Shown here piece after piece: positions 25,865 to 33,599 of a DNA stretch of 64,000 bases. Origin of the DNA: Rubrivirga sp046845755. GTDB taxonomy: Bacteria; Bacteroidota; Rhodothermia; Rhodothermales; Rubricoccaceae. The stretch lies in contig NZ_CP177357.1 of the NCBI RefSeq assembly GCF_046845755.1, positions 434,001 to 498,000 on the forward strand, given 5' to 3'. The notes under the pieces are model-generated. The model was not told the DNA's origin. It searched no databases and worked only from the letters and a program-made list of their open reading frames with translations. Position 1 is the stretch's first letter; every line of letters begins with the position of its first letter. Both the position numbers and the translations under genes were made by a program.

Positions 25865-27085
25865 GTGCTCGTGCTCGACCGTCTCGCCCGCCTCTTCGGG
25901 GCCCCCGCCCCCGACGCTCCCGACGCCCCAGATGTCGCGCCGGGTGGGGGGGGAGGGCTCGCGCTCGCGCTCACCGGCGGCGGCGCGCGGGCGGCGTACC
26001 AGGCCGGCGTGCTGCGCGGCATCGCCCGGTTGGCGCCCGGGTTCCAGCCCGACATCGTGACGGGCGTCTCGGCCGGCGCGCTCAACGGCGGCTACCTCGC
26101 CGCCCACGCCGACATGCCGTTTCCCGAGGCCGTCGACCTCCTGGGCGACGTCTGGCGGGACCTCCGGGCCGAGCACGTCTACCGGCTCGACCGCCCGACC
26201 GTGCCGCAGGCGCTGGCGCGGTTCGTCCGGCGCCCGGCCGAGATCGCGCCGCCGGCCGAGGGCGGCTTCTTGGACACGACGCCGCTCCAGACGTTCGTGG
26301 AGGGCCTGCTGGGGCCCGTCGGGCGGCCCATGGAGGCGGTCGCCCGCAACGTGGCCGACGGCCACCTCGGCGCGTTCGCCGTCACCACGACCTCGTACAC
26401 GACGGGCCAGTCGGTGACGTGGGTGCAGGGCGAGGGCGTCGAGACGTGGGACCGCCCGATGCGCCGGGCCGTGCGGACCCCGCTCCGGCCCGAGCACATC
26501 CTGGCCAGCGCCGCGCTACCGTTCTTCTTCCCGGCCGTCGCCATCGAGGACCCCGACCTCGGGCACGGCTGGTACGGCGACGGCGGCATCCGGCTCACGG
26601 CGCCGCTGTCGCCCGCGCTCCACCTCGGCGCCGACAAGATCCTAGTCATCAACACGCGCTACGGGCAGAGCAAGGCCGAGGCGGACGCGCCCAAGGTCAC
26701 CGAGTACCCGCCCCCGACGCGCGTCCTCGGCGTGCTCATGAACGCCGTCTTCCTCGACGTCATCGACCGCGACGCCCAGACGCTCCACCGCATCAACGAC
26801 CTGGTCGAGCACCTCGGCCCGGAGGCGTCGAACGGCTTCCGCAAGGTGGACCTCCTCGTGCTCCGGCCGTCGGTCGACCTGGGCGCGCTCGCGGCCGACG
26901 TGTCGCCGCCGCTCCCGCCGTCGATGCGACTCGTGCTCGGGGGCCTCTCCTCGGGCGACGCCGAAAGCCCGGACTGGCTCTCGATGCTCGGCTTCGACCG
27001 GGGCTACATCGACCAGCTGCTGGCGATCGGCGAGGCCGACGCGCTGCTCCAGGGCGAGGCCATCGAGGCGTTTCTCGCGGCGTAG
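25865..27085 (+). CDS. Patatin-like phospholipase
   Basis: The 406-residue protein has the patatin Ser/Asp dyad and oxyanion motifs: GGGARAAYQAGVL (oxyanion hole), GVSAG (nucleophile Ser) and YGDGGIRL (catalytic Asp). The N-terminus has a Pro/Asp/Gly linker and no signal peptide, so it is cytoplasmic or membrane-associated. Patatins hydrolyse phospholipid or galactolipid acyl esters. GTG at 25865 or GTG at 25871 could be the start. A perfect minus-7 element only 11 bp upstream suggests a leaderless or near-leaderless mRNA, which may favour the second GTG. Confidence 0.9.
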   Translation: MLVLDRLARLFGAPAPDAPDAPDVAPGGGGGLALALTGGGARAAYQAGVLRGIARLAPGFQPDIVTGVSAGALNGGYLAAHADMPFPEAVDLLGDVWRDLRAEHVYRLDRPTVPQALARFVRRPAEIAPPAEGGFLDTTPLQTFVEGLLGPVGRPMEAVARNVADGHLGAFAVTTTSYTTGQSVTWVQGEGVETWDRPMRRAVRTPLRPEHILASAALPFFFPAVAIEDPDLGHGWYGDGGIRLTAPLSPALHLGADKILVINTRYGQSKAEADAPKVTEYPPPTRVLGVLMNAVFLDVIDRDAQTLHRINDLVEHLGPEASNGFRKVDLLVLRPSVDLGALAADVSPPLPPSMRLVLGGLSSGDAESPDWLSMLGFDRGYIDQLLAIGEADALLQGEAIEAFLAA

Positions 27086-27128
27086 GGTGGGGGCGCAGAC
27101 ACGGGGACGTCCCGCGCGGGTCGGCGGG

Positions 27129-27698
27129 CTACTCGCGGACGCCGCGCTCGCGCCGGGCGGGCGGGCGGGCGGGCGCGTCGAGCATGGGGGCCAGGTCGAT
27201 CGCGTCGAGCGGGCAGCCGTCCACGCAGATCGTGCGCCGGTGCGCGCGGGCGAGCACCACGGCGCGGCGCGCGAGCGTGTCGAAGGCGGGCATCCCGGCC
27301 GAGACCCGGAGCTCGATGCGGCGGCCCAGTTCGTCGAGCCCGACGACGGAGAGCCCGCCGCCGCACAGGTCGAGCCGGCCGATCCGATTCCACGGCAGCG
27401 ACCGGCGGCGGCCGGCGGCGTCGTGCCCGGTGAACCGATGGGCGGACAGCTCGACGCGCCACAGGCGGCGGTTCTCCCGGGCGAGGCGGAGCGCGACGAT
27501 CCCGGCCGCCGCTGAGAGCAGGAGCCCGCAGGCCAGGGCGACGGCCGCCGAGTGCTCGCCGAACGCGAACGCGGCCACGGGCGCCGCCGCCACCAGCGCG
27601 CCGCTCACCACGGCGAAGGCGATCACGGCCCGCCGCGCGCGCCGTCTCGCGTCGGCGAGGGCGCGGTCGTCGTCGAACACGTGGGACCAGGGCGGCAT
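27129..27698 (-). CDS. Small two-helix membrane protein with a PH-like C-terminal domain
   Basis: The 189-residue product has a charged N-terminus and two adjacent hydrophobic helices (about 25-47 and 52-70). A cytoplasmic region follows whose pattern (VELSAHRFTGHDAAGRRRSLPWNRIGRLDL) resembles bacterial PH-like domains next to double TM helices. I recognise no named family. Near the C-terminus TICVDGCPLDAIDLAP contains two Cys three residues apart. It converges with the patatin gene. The upstream spacer (27699-27834) contains an inverted repeat TAGATCTCCCG/CGGGGATCTA at 27800-27830 that may end the threonine aldolase transcript. Confidence 0.6.
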   Translation of the reverse strand: MPPWSHVFDDDRALADARRRARRAVIAFAVVSGALVAAAPVAAFAFGEHSAAVALACGLLLSAAAGIVALRLARENRRLWRVELSAHRFTGHDAAGRRRSLPWNRIGRLDLCGGGLSVVGLDELGRRIELRVSAGMPAFDTLARRAVVLARAHRRTICVDGCPLDAIDLAPMLDAPARPPARRERGVRE

Positions 27699-27834
27699 GG
27701 GGACTCGAGACCGGTGGGCATCCGTCGGGCATCCTCTGTGGAACCCGTGGAGGATGTAGCCCTGATGAAGAAACCGGTTCCAGGTCCGGCCGGCTGTCGT
27801 AGATCTCCCGATGTAACGCCCGGGGATCTAGGGA

Positions 27835-28857
27835 CTACGGGCAAAGGTCGGCGAGGGCATCGGCAGCTCGCGCCACGTCGTCGTCGCCGAGGTCGCGGTG
27901 GAGCGTCGCGCGGACGGCGTGTGCCCCAAACGGCACCATCCGGACGCCCGCCGCTTCCAGCGCCTCGACGGCCTCGGCGGCCGGGCCCGGCGTCTCGAAC
28001 AGGACGATGTTGGTGTCCGGCTCGCGGACGAGCGCCAGCCCGGCGGCCTCCACGGCTCGCGCCAGCCGAGTCGCTCGCGCGTGGTCGGCGCGGAGCATGG
28101 CGCGGTCGTCGCGGTCGTAGTCATCGAGCGCGACGAGCGCCGCCGCCGCGAGCACGCCCGACTGGCGCATCCCGCCGCCCAACAGCTTGCGCGCGCGGCG
28201 CGCCTCTCGCATGTGCTCCGCCGAGCCCGCCAGCACCGACCCGACCGGCGCCCCGAGCCCCTTCGACAGGCAGACGTTGGCCGTGTCGAATCCCGCCGCG
28301 AGGGCGGCGACCGACGTGCCGAGCGCCACGGCGGCGTTCCACAGCCGGGCCCCGTCGAGGTGGAGCGCCAGCCTGTGCGCCCGAGCGGCCTCGACGACGG
28401 GCGCGATCGTCTCGGCCGGCACGGCCACCCCGCCCGCCTTGTTGACCGTGTTCTCCAGGCAGACCAGCCGCGTCCGCGCCTCCCAGTCGTGCGTGCCCTG
28501 CACCACACCTGCGAGGTCGGCCGCCGTCAGCACACCGGAGGCGTCGCCGACGGGGCGGAGCTGGACGCCCCACAGCGCGGCGGGCGCGGCGGCCTCGTAG
28601 TGGTAGAGGTGGCTCCGCTCGGCGACCACGGCCTCGTCGCCAGGCCGGGTATGGACGCGGATGGCGATCTGGTTGCCCATCACGCCCGAGGGCACGAACA
28701 CGCCCGCCTCCATTCCCAACTGCTCGGCCACCCGAGCTTCGAGCCGGGCGACCGTCGGGTCCTCCCCGAAGACATCGTCGCCGACCTCGGCCTCGGCCAT
28801 CGCGCGTCGCATCGCGGGCGTCGGGCGGGTGACGGTGTCGGAGCGGAAGTCGATCAT
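27835..28857 (-). CDS. ltaE: Low-specificity L-threonine aldolase
   Basis: The 340-residue PLP enzyme cleaves L-threonine or L-allo-threonine to glycine and acetaldehyde. Family motifs are clear: MIDFRSDTVTRPTPAMR at the N-terminus, GEDPTV, PSGVMGNQIA, HLDGARLWNAA, and CLSKGLGAPVGS with the PLP-binding Lys199. Length is normal. ATG at 28857 is chosen because homology starts at the Met; the 29-codon extension is spacer sequence. The spacer to mtgA upstream contains a GA-rich inverted repeat. Confidence 0.95.
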   Translation of the reverse strand: MIDFRSDTVTRPTPAMRRAMAEAEVGDDVFGEDPTVARLEARVAEQLGMEAGVFVPSGVMGNQIAIRVHTRPGDEAVVAERSHLYHYEAAAPAALWGVQLRPVGDASGVLTAADLAGVVQGTHDWEARTRLVCLENTVNKAGGVAVPAETIAPVVEAARAHRLALHLDGARLWNAAVALGTSVAALAAGFDTANVCLSKGLGAPVGSVLAGSAEHMREARRARKLLGGGMRQSGVLAAAALVALDDYDRDDRAMLRADHARATRLARAVEAAGLALVREPDTNIVLFETPGPAAEAVEALEAAGVRMVPFGAHAVRATLHRDLGDDDVARAADALADLCP

Positions 28858-28975
28858 GGCAGGAGAGGGATGGAGGGATGCGCGAGGGATAGAGGGGTGG
28901 GCAGAGTGCAGAGTAGGCCCTGTGTGTCGCGAAGACGGCCCCATCCCCCATGCCTCAATCCCGCACCCCTCTCCG
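28858..28975. repeat. GA-rich imperfect inverted repeat
   Basis: The mtgA-ltaE spacer has a purine-rich arm on the plus strand (GAGAGGGATGGAGGGATG near 28863-28880, continuing to about 28903). A complementary CT-rich arm lies near 28944-28974 (CCCCATGCC through CCCCTCTCC). The minus-strand order is stop, GA arm, loop, CT arm, ATG, as at 20698-20831. Confidence 0.45.
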
Positions 28976-29674
28976 CTACCACCCCATCTGGCGCATCCGC
29001 GTCTGGATGCGGGCCGAGGTTCGAGACTGGTCCTGGGGGCGCCGCGCGAGCGGGGCGGGCAAGACGGCCGCGAGCCGGGCGGCCTGGTCGCGCGAGAGGC
29101 TGGCGGCCGACGTGCCGTAGTGGTGGCTCGCGGCGGCTTCGATGCCGAACACGCCGGGCCCCCACTCGGCCACGTCGAGGTACAACGACAGGATGCGCTC
29201 TTTGGGCAAGACGAGCTCCGCCAGCAGCGTCAGCGGCACCTCGACCGCCTTGCGGACGGGGGACCGGTGGGTCGTCAGAAAGAGGTTCTTGACGAGCTGC
29301 TGGGTCAGCGTCGAGGCCCCGCGCATGGGCGCGCCGGTCCGCTCGGCCGCCTCGCGCGCGTCCCGGAGCTCCTCCCAGTCGAACCCGCCGTGCGTGTAGA
29401 ACCGGGCGTCCTCGCTGGCCACGACGGCGTGCCGGACGACGGTCGCCTGCCCGGCCTGCCCGACGGGCCGGTACTGCACGTCGAACGGCGCCGCGTCGAT
29501 GGCGGCCTCGACGGCGCGCTGGACCTGAACGGTCGTCGCGGGCGGGCTCACCCAGCGGTACGCGACCAACAGCAGCGTGCACGCAGCGAGGTACCCGAGC
29601 ACGACCGCGAGCCCGAGCCGGACGGCGCCCCACAGGCACCCCCGCTTTTTCTTGGGCGTGGGCGTGCGGGCCAT
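28976..29674 (-). CDS. mtgA: Monofunctional biosynthetic peptidoglycan transglycosylase
   Basis: The 232-residue product has a Lys-rich N-terminus, one TM helix (about 16-42) and a GT51 domain without a transpeptidase. The motifs EDARFYTHGGFDWEE, GASTLTQQLVKNLFL, LTLLAELVLPKERIL and YLDVAEWGPGVFG are those of MtgA, including the catalytic Glu in the first. It polymerises lipid II into glycan strands at the membrane, complementing the bifunctional PBP encoded at 9682-12234. greA lies downstream on the plus-coordinate side but is transcribed before it on the same strand; the gap is 77 bp. Confidence 0.94.
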   Translation of the reverse strand: MARTPTPKKKRGCLWGAVRLGLAVVLGYLAACTLLLVAYRWVSPPATTVQVQRAVEAAIDAAPFDVQYRPVGQAGQATVVRHAVVASEDARFYTHGGFDWEELRDAREAAERTGAPMRGASTLTQQLVKNLFLTTHRSPVRKAVEVPLTLLAELVLPKERILSLYLDVAEWGPGVFGIEAAASHHYGTSAASLSRDQAARLAAVLPAPLARRPQDQSRTSARIQTRMRQMGW

Positions 29675-29751
29675 GCTAGCGGGGGGAGGGGGCGGCGCCC
29701 CGGGAGCCCGGCGCGAGCTGGCCGGTCCGGACCCCGGGTCCCGGAGTCACG

Positions 29752-30225
29752 CTAGCGGCTGATCTCGAGGATCTCGAACTCGACGACGCCCGCCGGCACC
29801 TTCACCTTGACGACGTCGCCGACCTCCTGGCCGAGCAGCGCCTTCCCGATCGGGCTCGACACCGAGATCTTGTTCTGCTTCAGGTCGGCCTCCTGGGCCG
29901 AGACGAGCGTGTAGGTCGCCTCGCGCTTGGCCTTCCGGTTCATCACCCGGACGTGCGACAGGATCCGCGACTTCGACGGGTCGACCTCGTCCTCGTTGAC
30001 GACGCGGGCGTTGGCGATCGTCGTCTCCAGTTTGGCGATCCGCGCCTCGAGGTGGCCCTGGGCCTCCTTGGCCGCGTCGTACTCGGCGTTTTCGGACAGG
30101 TCGCCCTGGGCGCGCGCCTCGGCGATCTCCTGGGAGATGTGCTGGCGCTCCACCGTCCGGGCGTGGTGGAGGTCGTCCTTCAGCTTCTGGAGGCCTTCGG
30201 CGGTGAGATAGACGGTCGATCCCAT
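29752..30225 (-). CDS. greA: Transcription elongation factor GreA
   Basis: The 157-residue product has the N-terminal coiled-coil (YLTAEGLQKLKDDLHH, QGDLSENAEYDAAKEAQ with the acidic tip residues) and a C-terminal FKBP-like domain (ISVSSPIGKALLGQEVGD). It inserts into the RNA polymerase secondary channel and stimulates cleavage of backtracked RNA. ATG at 30225 is fixed by similarity; the upstream extension in frame crosses a terminator. It follows a terminator for the NlpC/P60 gene, so it needs its own promoter, perhaps near the TACCGGCC at about 30248-30255, which is a poor match. Confidence 0.96.
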   Translation of the reverse strand: MGSTVYLTAEGLQKLKDDLHHARTVERQHISQEIAEARAQGDLSENAEYDAAKEAQGHLEARIAKLETTIANARVVNEDEVDPSKSRILSHVRVMNRKAKREATYTLVSAQEADLKQNKISVSSPIGKALLGQEVGDVVKVKVPAGVVEFEILEISR

Positions 30226-30261
30226 GTCAGTCGAGGAGGTCCGGAGGTGGCCGGTACGGGG

Positions 30262-30298
30262 AAAAAAACCGCATCCCGACCAGGGGGCCGGGATGCGG
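30262..30298 (-). terminator. Rho-independent terminator of the NlpC/P60 gene
   Basis: On the minus strand CCGCATCCCG pairs with CGGGATGCGG around a 10-nt loop, followed by seven T. It lies 60 bp after the stop codon. Confidence 0.9.
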
Positions 30299-30358
30299 AG
30301 TGCAGGTCGGAAGATAACGACGGCGGGCTGAAAGCCCACCGTCACAGGGCCGCGGGCT

Positions 30359-31084
30359 CTAGCCGCGCACGGCGGACGAGTCGCGCCGGGCGCCGGCGGG
30401 CGCGTTCAGGTTCAGGGGCGCCTCGGTGACGATCCGGCGCGACATCCAGTAGTAGCGGTTCCAGTACGACGAGTCGTCGAGGTTGGAGATCGTCACGCCC
30501 CGGCTGGAGGAGGCGTGGACGAAGTCGCCCTCGGAGAGGTACACGCCGACGTGGCGCGTGCCGCGGCGCCGGAAGAACACGAGGTCGCCCGGCTGGAGGT
30601 CGGCGCGGGACACGTCGACGCCCTCGTAGCGCTGGGTGGCCGTGGTGCGCGGGAGCTCGATGGCCATCGTCTGGCGGACGAACTGCCGCACAAAGGCGGA
30701 GCAGTCGATGCCGCGGCGCGTGGTGCCACCCCAGCGGTAGGGGATCCCGATCCAGTCCGGTGCAGCGCTGCGGAGCATCCGGTCGCGGCGGGCCAGGCGG
30801 AGCACGGCGGACTCGGCGCCGAAGGCCCGCATCTCGGGGCGCGACGAGACCGGCGTCACCGGGACGGTGATGGTGTCGGCGGCGGCGCGGCGTGCGGGCT
30901 GCGTGCGGGCGGGGGCGCGGTGGGCGCGAGGGACGGGGCGTCGGCGGGGCGCGGCCGTCTCGGAAGCATCCTGAGTGGACACTTGCGGGGCGGTCGGGCG
31001 TGCCTGGGACTGGGCCGGGGAGGCAAGACCAGTCAGTGCGACGGCAGCGGCGAGTGTCGCCGCGCGGCGTAAAGACGAAGGCAT
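30359..31084 (-). CDS. Secreted NlpC/P60 peptidoglycan endopeptidase
   Basis: The 241-residue product has a signal peptide (MPSSLRRAATLAAAVALTGLASPAQSQA) and a Pro/Arg/Thr-rich linker. The C-terminal NlpC/P60 domain has the catalytic Cys in GIDCSAFVRQFV, His in RHVGVYL and a third polar residue near FVHASSSRG. Such enzymes cut gamma-D-Glu-diaminopimelate bonds in stem peptides. A promoter-like TATGTTCG lies 32 bp upstream. The gene is divergent from the YtxH-like gene. Confidence 0.93.
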   Translation of the reverse strand: MPSSLRRAATLAAAVALTGLASPAQSQARPTAPQVSTQDASETAAPRRRPVPRAHRAPARTQPARRAAADTITVPVTPVSSRPEMRAFGAESAVLRLARRDRMLRSAAPDWIGIPYRWGGTTRRGIDCSAFVRQFVRQTMAIELPRTTATQRYEGVDVSRADLQPGDLVFFRRRGTRHVGVYLSEGDFVHASSSRGVTISNLDDSSYWNRYYWMSRRIVTEAPLNLNAPAGARRDSSAVRG

Positions 31085-31116
31085 AAGCGGGAAAGAGCGG
31101 GTGTGGTGGGGGACTG

Positions 31117-31124
31117 CGAACATA
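31117..31124 (-). promoter_or_regulatory. Candidate minus-7 element of the NlpC/P60 gene
   Basis: TATGTTCG on the minus strand matches TAnnTTTG in all but one position and lies 32 bp before the ATG. Confidence 0.45.
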
Positions 31125-31256
31125 ACCCCCGGACGCGAGCGTAGGGGGATCCCTGTGCCCTGTCTCGTGCGAAAGCCGGGTTAGAGACCTGTGAACACGG
31201 GGAATGGGGGGATCGACCAGTCCGGCCGCAACGTTAAGCGGTCGACTCCCAAACCC

Positions 31257-31553
31257 ATGCCCGACACCTTGCTCGGCCGGCTCCTGTCGGTCCTCGCCAT
31301 CTTCAGCACCGGCGTCGTCGTCGGGATGCTCCACGCGCCGCAGTCCGGCGACGCCACCCGGCGCCAGCTGGCCGGCTCCGCCCGGGACGCCGCCGACGCC
31401 GCACGCACGGCGGCCACCGACCTTGCCGAGCCGATCGCCGAGTCGGCCCGGGACCGCGCCCGCACGCTCGCCCAGCGCCACGTCCCGCTCTCCGGCGACC
31501 TCGACTTCGACGCCCGCGACATCTTCGACGACCTCGGGAGCGGGCGGGGGTAA
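31257..31553 (+). CDS. YtxH-like domain small membrane protein
   Basis: The 98-residue product has one N-terminal hydrophobic helix (LLGRLLSVLAIFSTGVVVG), the YtxH-type motif LHAPQSGDATRRQL and an Ala/Arg/Asp-rich amphipathic helix. YtxH proteins are small single-helix stress-associated proteins of unknown mechanism. ATG at 31257 directly precedes the membrane helix; the 22-codon upstream extension is unlikely. Its TAA stop is also the first bases of a promoter-like TAAGCTGC before the bacilliredoxin gene. Confidence 0.75.
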   Translation: MPDTLLGRLLSVLAIFSTGVVVGMLHAPQSGDATRRQLAGSARDAADAARTAATDLAEPIAESARDRARTLAQRHVPLSGDLDFDARDIFDDLGSGRG

Positions 31554-31604
31554 GCTGCCCCCACGACCCCGCGTCCCTCCGTTCCACCGACTCTCTTCCA
31601 TCGT

Positions 31605-32117
31605 ATGCCGTACCCCGAACCGCTCGTCGCCCCCATGCGCGACGAACTCACCCGCCTGGGCGTCCGCGAGCTCCGCACCGCCGCCGACGTCGACGCGCTC
31701 CTCGCCGAGGCCCAGGAGGGCACCACGCTCGCCGTCGTCAACTCGGTCTGCGGCTGCGCCGCCGCGAACGCCCGCCCGGCCGTCGCGATGGTGCAGGGCG
31801 TCGAGCCCCAGCCCGACCGCGTCGTGACCGTCTTCGCGGGCCAGGACCTCGAGGCGACGGCCCGCCTGCGCGGCTTCCTGGCCGGCATCCAGCCGTCGAG
31901 CCCGTCGATGTTCTTGCTCAAGGACGGCGACCCCGTCTTCGCGATTGAGCGCCGCCACATCGAGGGCCGCTCCGCGAGCGCCATCGCCGCCGACCTCAAG
32001 GGCGCCTACGAGACCTTCTGCGGCGACGACGCCGACGCGCCCGACGACGTGCAGCGCCCGGACACGGCCCAGGCCCCGGCGCCGGGCCTGCCGAGCACCT
32101 TCCGCTCGATCTTGTAG
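31605..32117 (+). CDS. BrxA/BrxB-family bacilliredoxin
   Basis: The 170-residue product matches the YphP/YqiW family (usually about 145 residues). It has the CGC active site in NSVCGCAAANARPA, then VTVFAGQDLEAT and PSSPSMFLLKDG. In Firmicutes these proteins remove bacillithiol from S-bacillithiolated proteins. Here it may act as a general disulphide reductase/isomerase for the thiol present. The last 25 residues are an additional Asp/Pro-rich tail. ATG at 31605 begins the homologous region (YPEPLVAPMRDEL). A strong terminator follows. Confidence 0.92.
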   Translation: MPYPEPLVAPMRDELTRLGVRELRTAADVDALLAEAQEGTTLAVVNSVCGCAAANARPAVAMVQGVEPQPDRVVTVFAGQDLEATARLRGFLAGIQPSSPSMFLLKDGDPVFAIERRHIEGRSASAIAADLKGAYETFCGDDADAPDDVQRPDTAQAPAPGLPSTFRSIL

Positions 32118-32144
32118 TTCGACCGCACCGCTCCGACGACCTGA

Positions 32145-32180
32145 CCGCCGTCCGCCCTGCTGGCGGGCGGCGGTTTTTTT
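32145..32180 (+). terminator. Rho-independent terminator after the bacilliredoxin gene
   Basis: CCGCCGTCCGCC pairs with GGCGGGCGGCGG (32162-32173) and is followed by seven T. Confidence 0.92.
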
Positions 32181-32194
32181 GACGGGGACGAGCA

Positions 32195-32345
32195 GGCTGG
32201 CGCGAGCCCCGATCCCCCGCCTGCCGGCCGCCCTCCGATCCGGGAGGGCTTTCTCGTGTGGGCCGCTCCGTGTGTCGTCGACCTCGACGCAACTCGCGGA
32301 GTCCCCCCCTTCCCGCTTGCGGGGAGGGGGACAGGGGGTGGGCGA
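32195..32345. repeat. Dispersed hairpin element, copy D
   Basis: CCCCCGCCTGCCGGCCGCCC at 32214-32233 is identical over 20 bp to 51921-51940. A GCCCTCC-GATCC-GGGAGGGC hairpin follows and then CCCCCCTTCCCGCTTGCGGGGAGGGGG near 32305-32331. No gene is seen here. Confidence 0.55.
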
Positions 32346-32379
32346 CCAGCGGGCGCCAAGGGGCGAGTGCGAGCGCCGG

Positions 32380-32387
32380 TAGCTTGC
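32380..32387 (+). promoter_or_regulatory. Candidate minus-7 element of yjdM
   Basis: TAGCTTGC ends 15 bp before the ATG at 32403 and is identical to the element before the Wzi-like gene on the minus strand at 61934-61941. Confidence 0.45.
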
Positions 32388-32402
32388 CGCTCCCCTGCGC
32401 CG

Positions 32403-32744
32403 ATGTCCCGCCTCCCCGCCTGCCCCCAGTGCGCCTCGGCGTACGTCTACGAAGACGGCCCGCTCTACGTCTGCCCCGAGTGCGCGCACGAGTGGCCCCA
32501 GGACGAGGTGGTCGCCGAGGCCGCCGAGACCGGCGTCGTCCGCGACGCGAACGGGACGCCGCTGGCGGACGGCGACGCAGTCACGGTCATCAAAGACCTC
32601 AAGGTGCGCGGCTCGTCGTCCGTCGTGAAGGTGGGCACCAAGGTCAAAAACATCCGGCTCGTCGACGGCGACCACGACATCGACTGCCGCATCCCCGGCG
32701 TCGGCGCGATGGGGCTCAAGTCCGAGTTCGTGCGCAAGGCGTGA
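32403..32744 (+). CDS. yjdM: Zinc-ribbon protein YjdM (PhnA family)
   Basis: The 113-residue product has an N-terminal zinc ribbon (CPQC at 8-11 and CPEC about 15 residues on). The compact PhnA domain follows, with DANGTPLADGDAVTVIKDLKV, GSSSVVKVGTKVKNIRLVDG and a C-terminal GMGLKSEFVRK-like end. The family was once linked to phosphonate use but is found widely without phn genes and its function is unresolved. It converges with a lipoprotein gene 16 bp away. Confidence 0.93.
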   Translation: MSRLPACPQCASAYVYEDGPLYVCPECAHEWPQDEVVAEAAETGVVRDANGTPLADGDAVTVIKDLKVRGSSSVVKVGTKVKNIRLVDGDHDIDCRIPGVGAMGLKSEFVRKA

Positions 32745-32760
32745 GCCGCCGGGCCCGCGA

Positions 32761-33525
32761 TCAGTCGTAGTAGGCGACGAGCAGCGTCTCGGACGGCGCC
32801 TCGCCGACGTTCCGGGCGCCGTAGTTCAACGCCGAGTCCCAGGCGATGGCCCCGGCGCGGCGCGCCACCACGCCGTCGGCCGTCGTGCCGGCAAAGCCCT
32901 CCGAGTTGTAGCGCTCGACGGTGTAGTCGTTGAGCGCGTAGACAACCCGGCTGAAGGCGGAGTGCGTGGGCAGGGCCGTGCCCGGCGCCAACGTCACCCG
33001 GGCGACCACCACGCGGTCGTCGGCGACCAGCACCTCGAGGGCCTCGTTGTCGATCTCGTTGAGGCGGGTCAGTTCGGCCGGGAATCGGAGGTCGGGGTCC
33101 TGCCCGGGCAGGGCGCGGTCGGGGAGCGGGTTCGCCCACCGCTCGAGGAACAGGACGCGAGCTGAGTCGGCGCCGACGTTCTCGATCCGCGCCGGCTCGG
33201 TGTACAGCACGGCCGACCCGGCCGCCCACGTCTCCGGTTCGCCGTCGACGCGGAGCTCGGCGTCCGAGAGCGCGTACGCGACCCAGTTTTTGCCGGTCCG
33301 GAGCGCGACGGCCCGGCCGGGCGGGAGGGCAAAGCGGGACACCTCGACGTAGGGGTTGGACAGCAGCCGCTCGGCGTAGACAGGCAGGTCGCCGCCCAGC
33401 GCCTCGGGGTCGACGGCGGGCGCCTCGGGCCGCGCCATGGGAGGCGCCGGGGCGTCCGGTACAGGGTCGTCTGCGGCGTCGGCGCAGCCCGCGAGCAGCA
33501 AAGCGAAGAGACAAACGAAGCGCAT
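32761..33525 (-). CDS. Lipoprotein with duplicated cupin-like half
   Basis: The 254-residue product has a lipoprotein signal (MRFVCLFALLLAGC, Cys14) and then a Pro/Ala/Asp linker. Two beta-rich segments share a pattern: the first has FALPPGRAVALRTGKNWVAYALSDAEL, the second has VTLAPGTALPTHSAFSRVVYALNDYTV. This suggests a duplicated cupin-type barrel. The usual metal-binding His set is mostly missing, with one His in the second half. The likely location is an inner leaflet-anchored or outer-membrane lipoprotein. The role is unknown. Confidence 0.7.
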   Translation of the reverse strand: MRFVCLFALLLAGCADAADDPVPDAPAPPMARPEAPAVDPEALGGDLPVYAERLLSNPYVEVSRFALPPGRAVALRTGKNWVAYALSDAELRVDGEPETWAAGSAVLYTEPARIENVGADSARVLFLERWANPLPDRALPGQDPDLRFPAELTRLNEIDNEALEVLVADDRVVVARVTLAPGTALPTHSAFSRVVYALNDYTVERYNSEGFAGTTADGVVARRAGAIAWDSALNYGARNVGEAPSETLLVAYYD

Positions 33526-33599
33526 GGGGTCGGCGGAGGGCCGGCTAGGGACGGGCGCCCCCGCCGACACGTTCCGCGCGCGGTCGAGCGGCCGAGTGG

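Noticed and set aside
21731..26497. Minus-strand open frame of 1588 codons across the histidine kinase and patatin genes
   Set aside because: Low-complexity Arg/Gly/Asp/Val sequence, exact antisense of two clearly homologous genes; long antisense frames are expected at this GC content.
30262..30320. Short attenuated transcript upstream of greA
   Set aside because: A TATCTTCC string precedes the hairpin on the minus strand, but the hairpin sits just after the NlpC/P60 stop and is fully explained as that gene's terminator.
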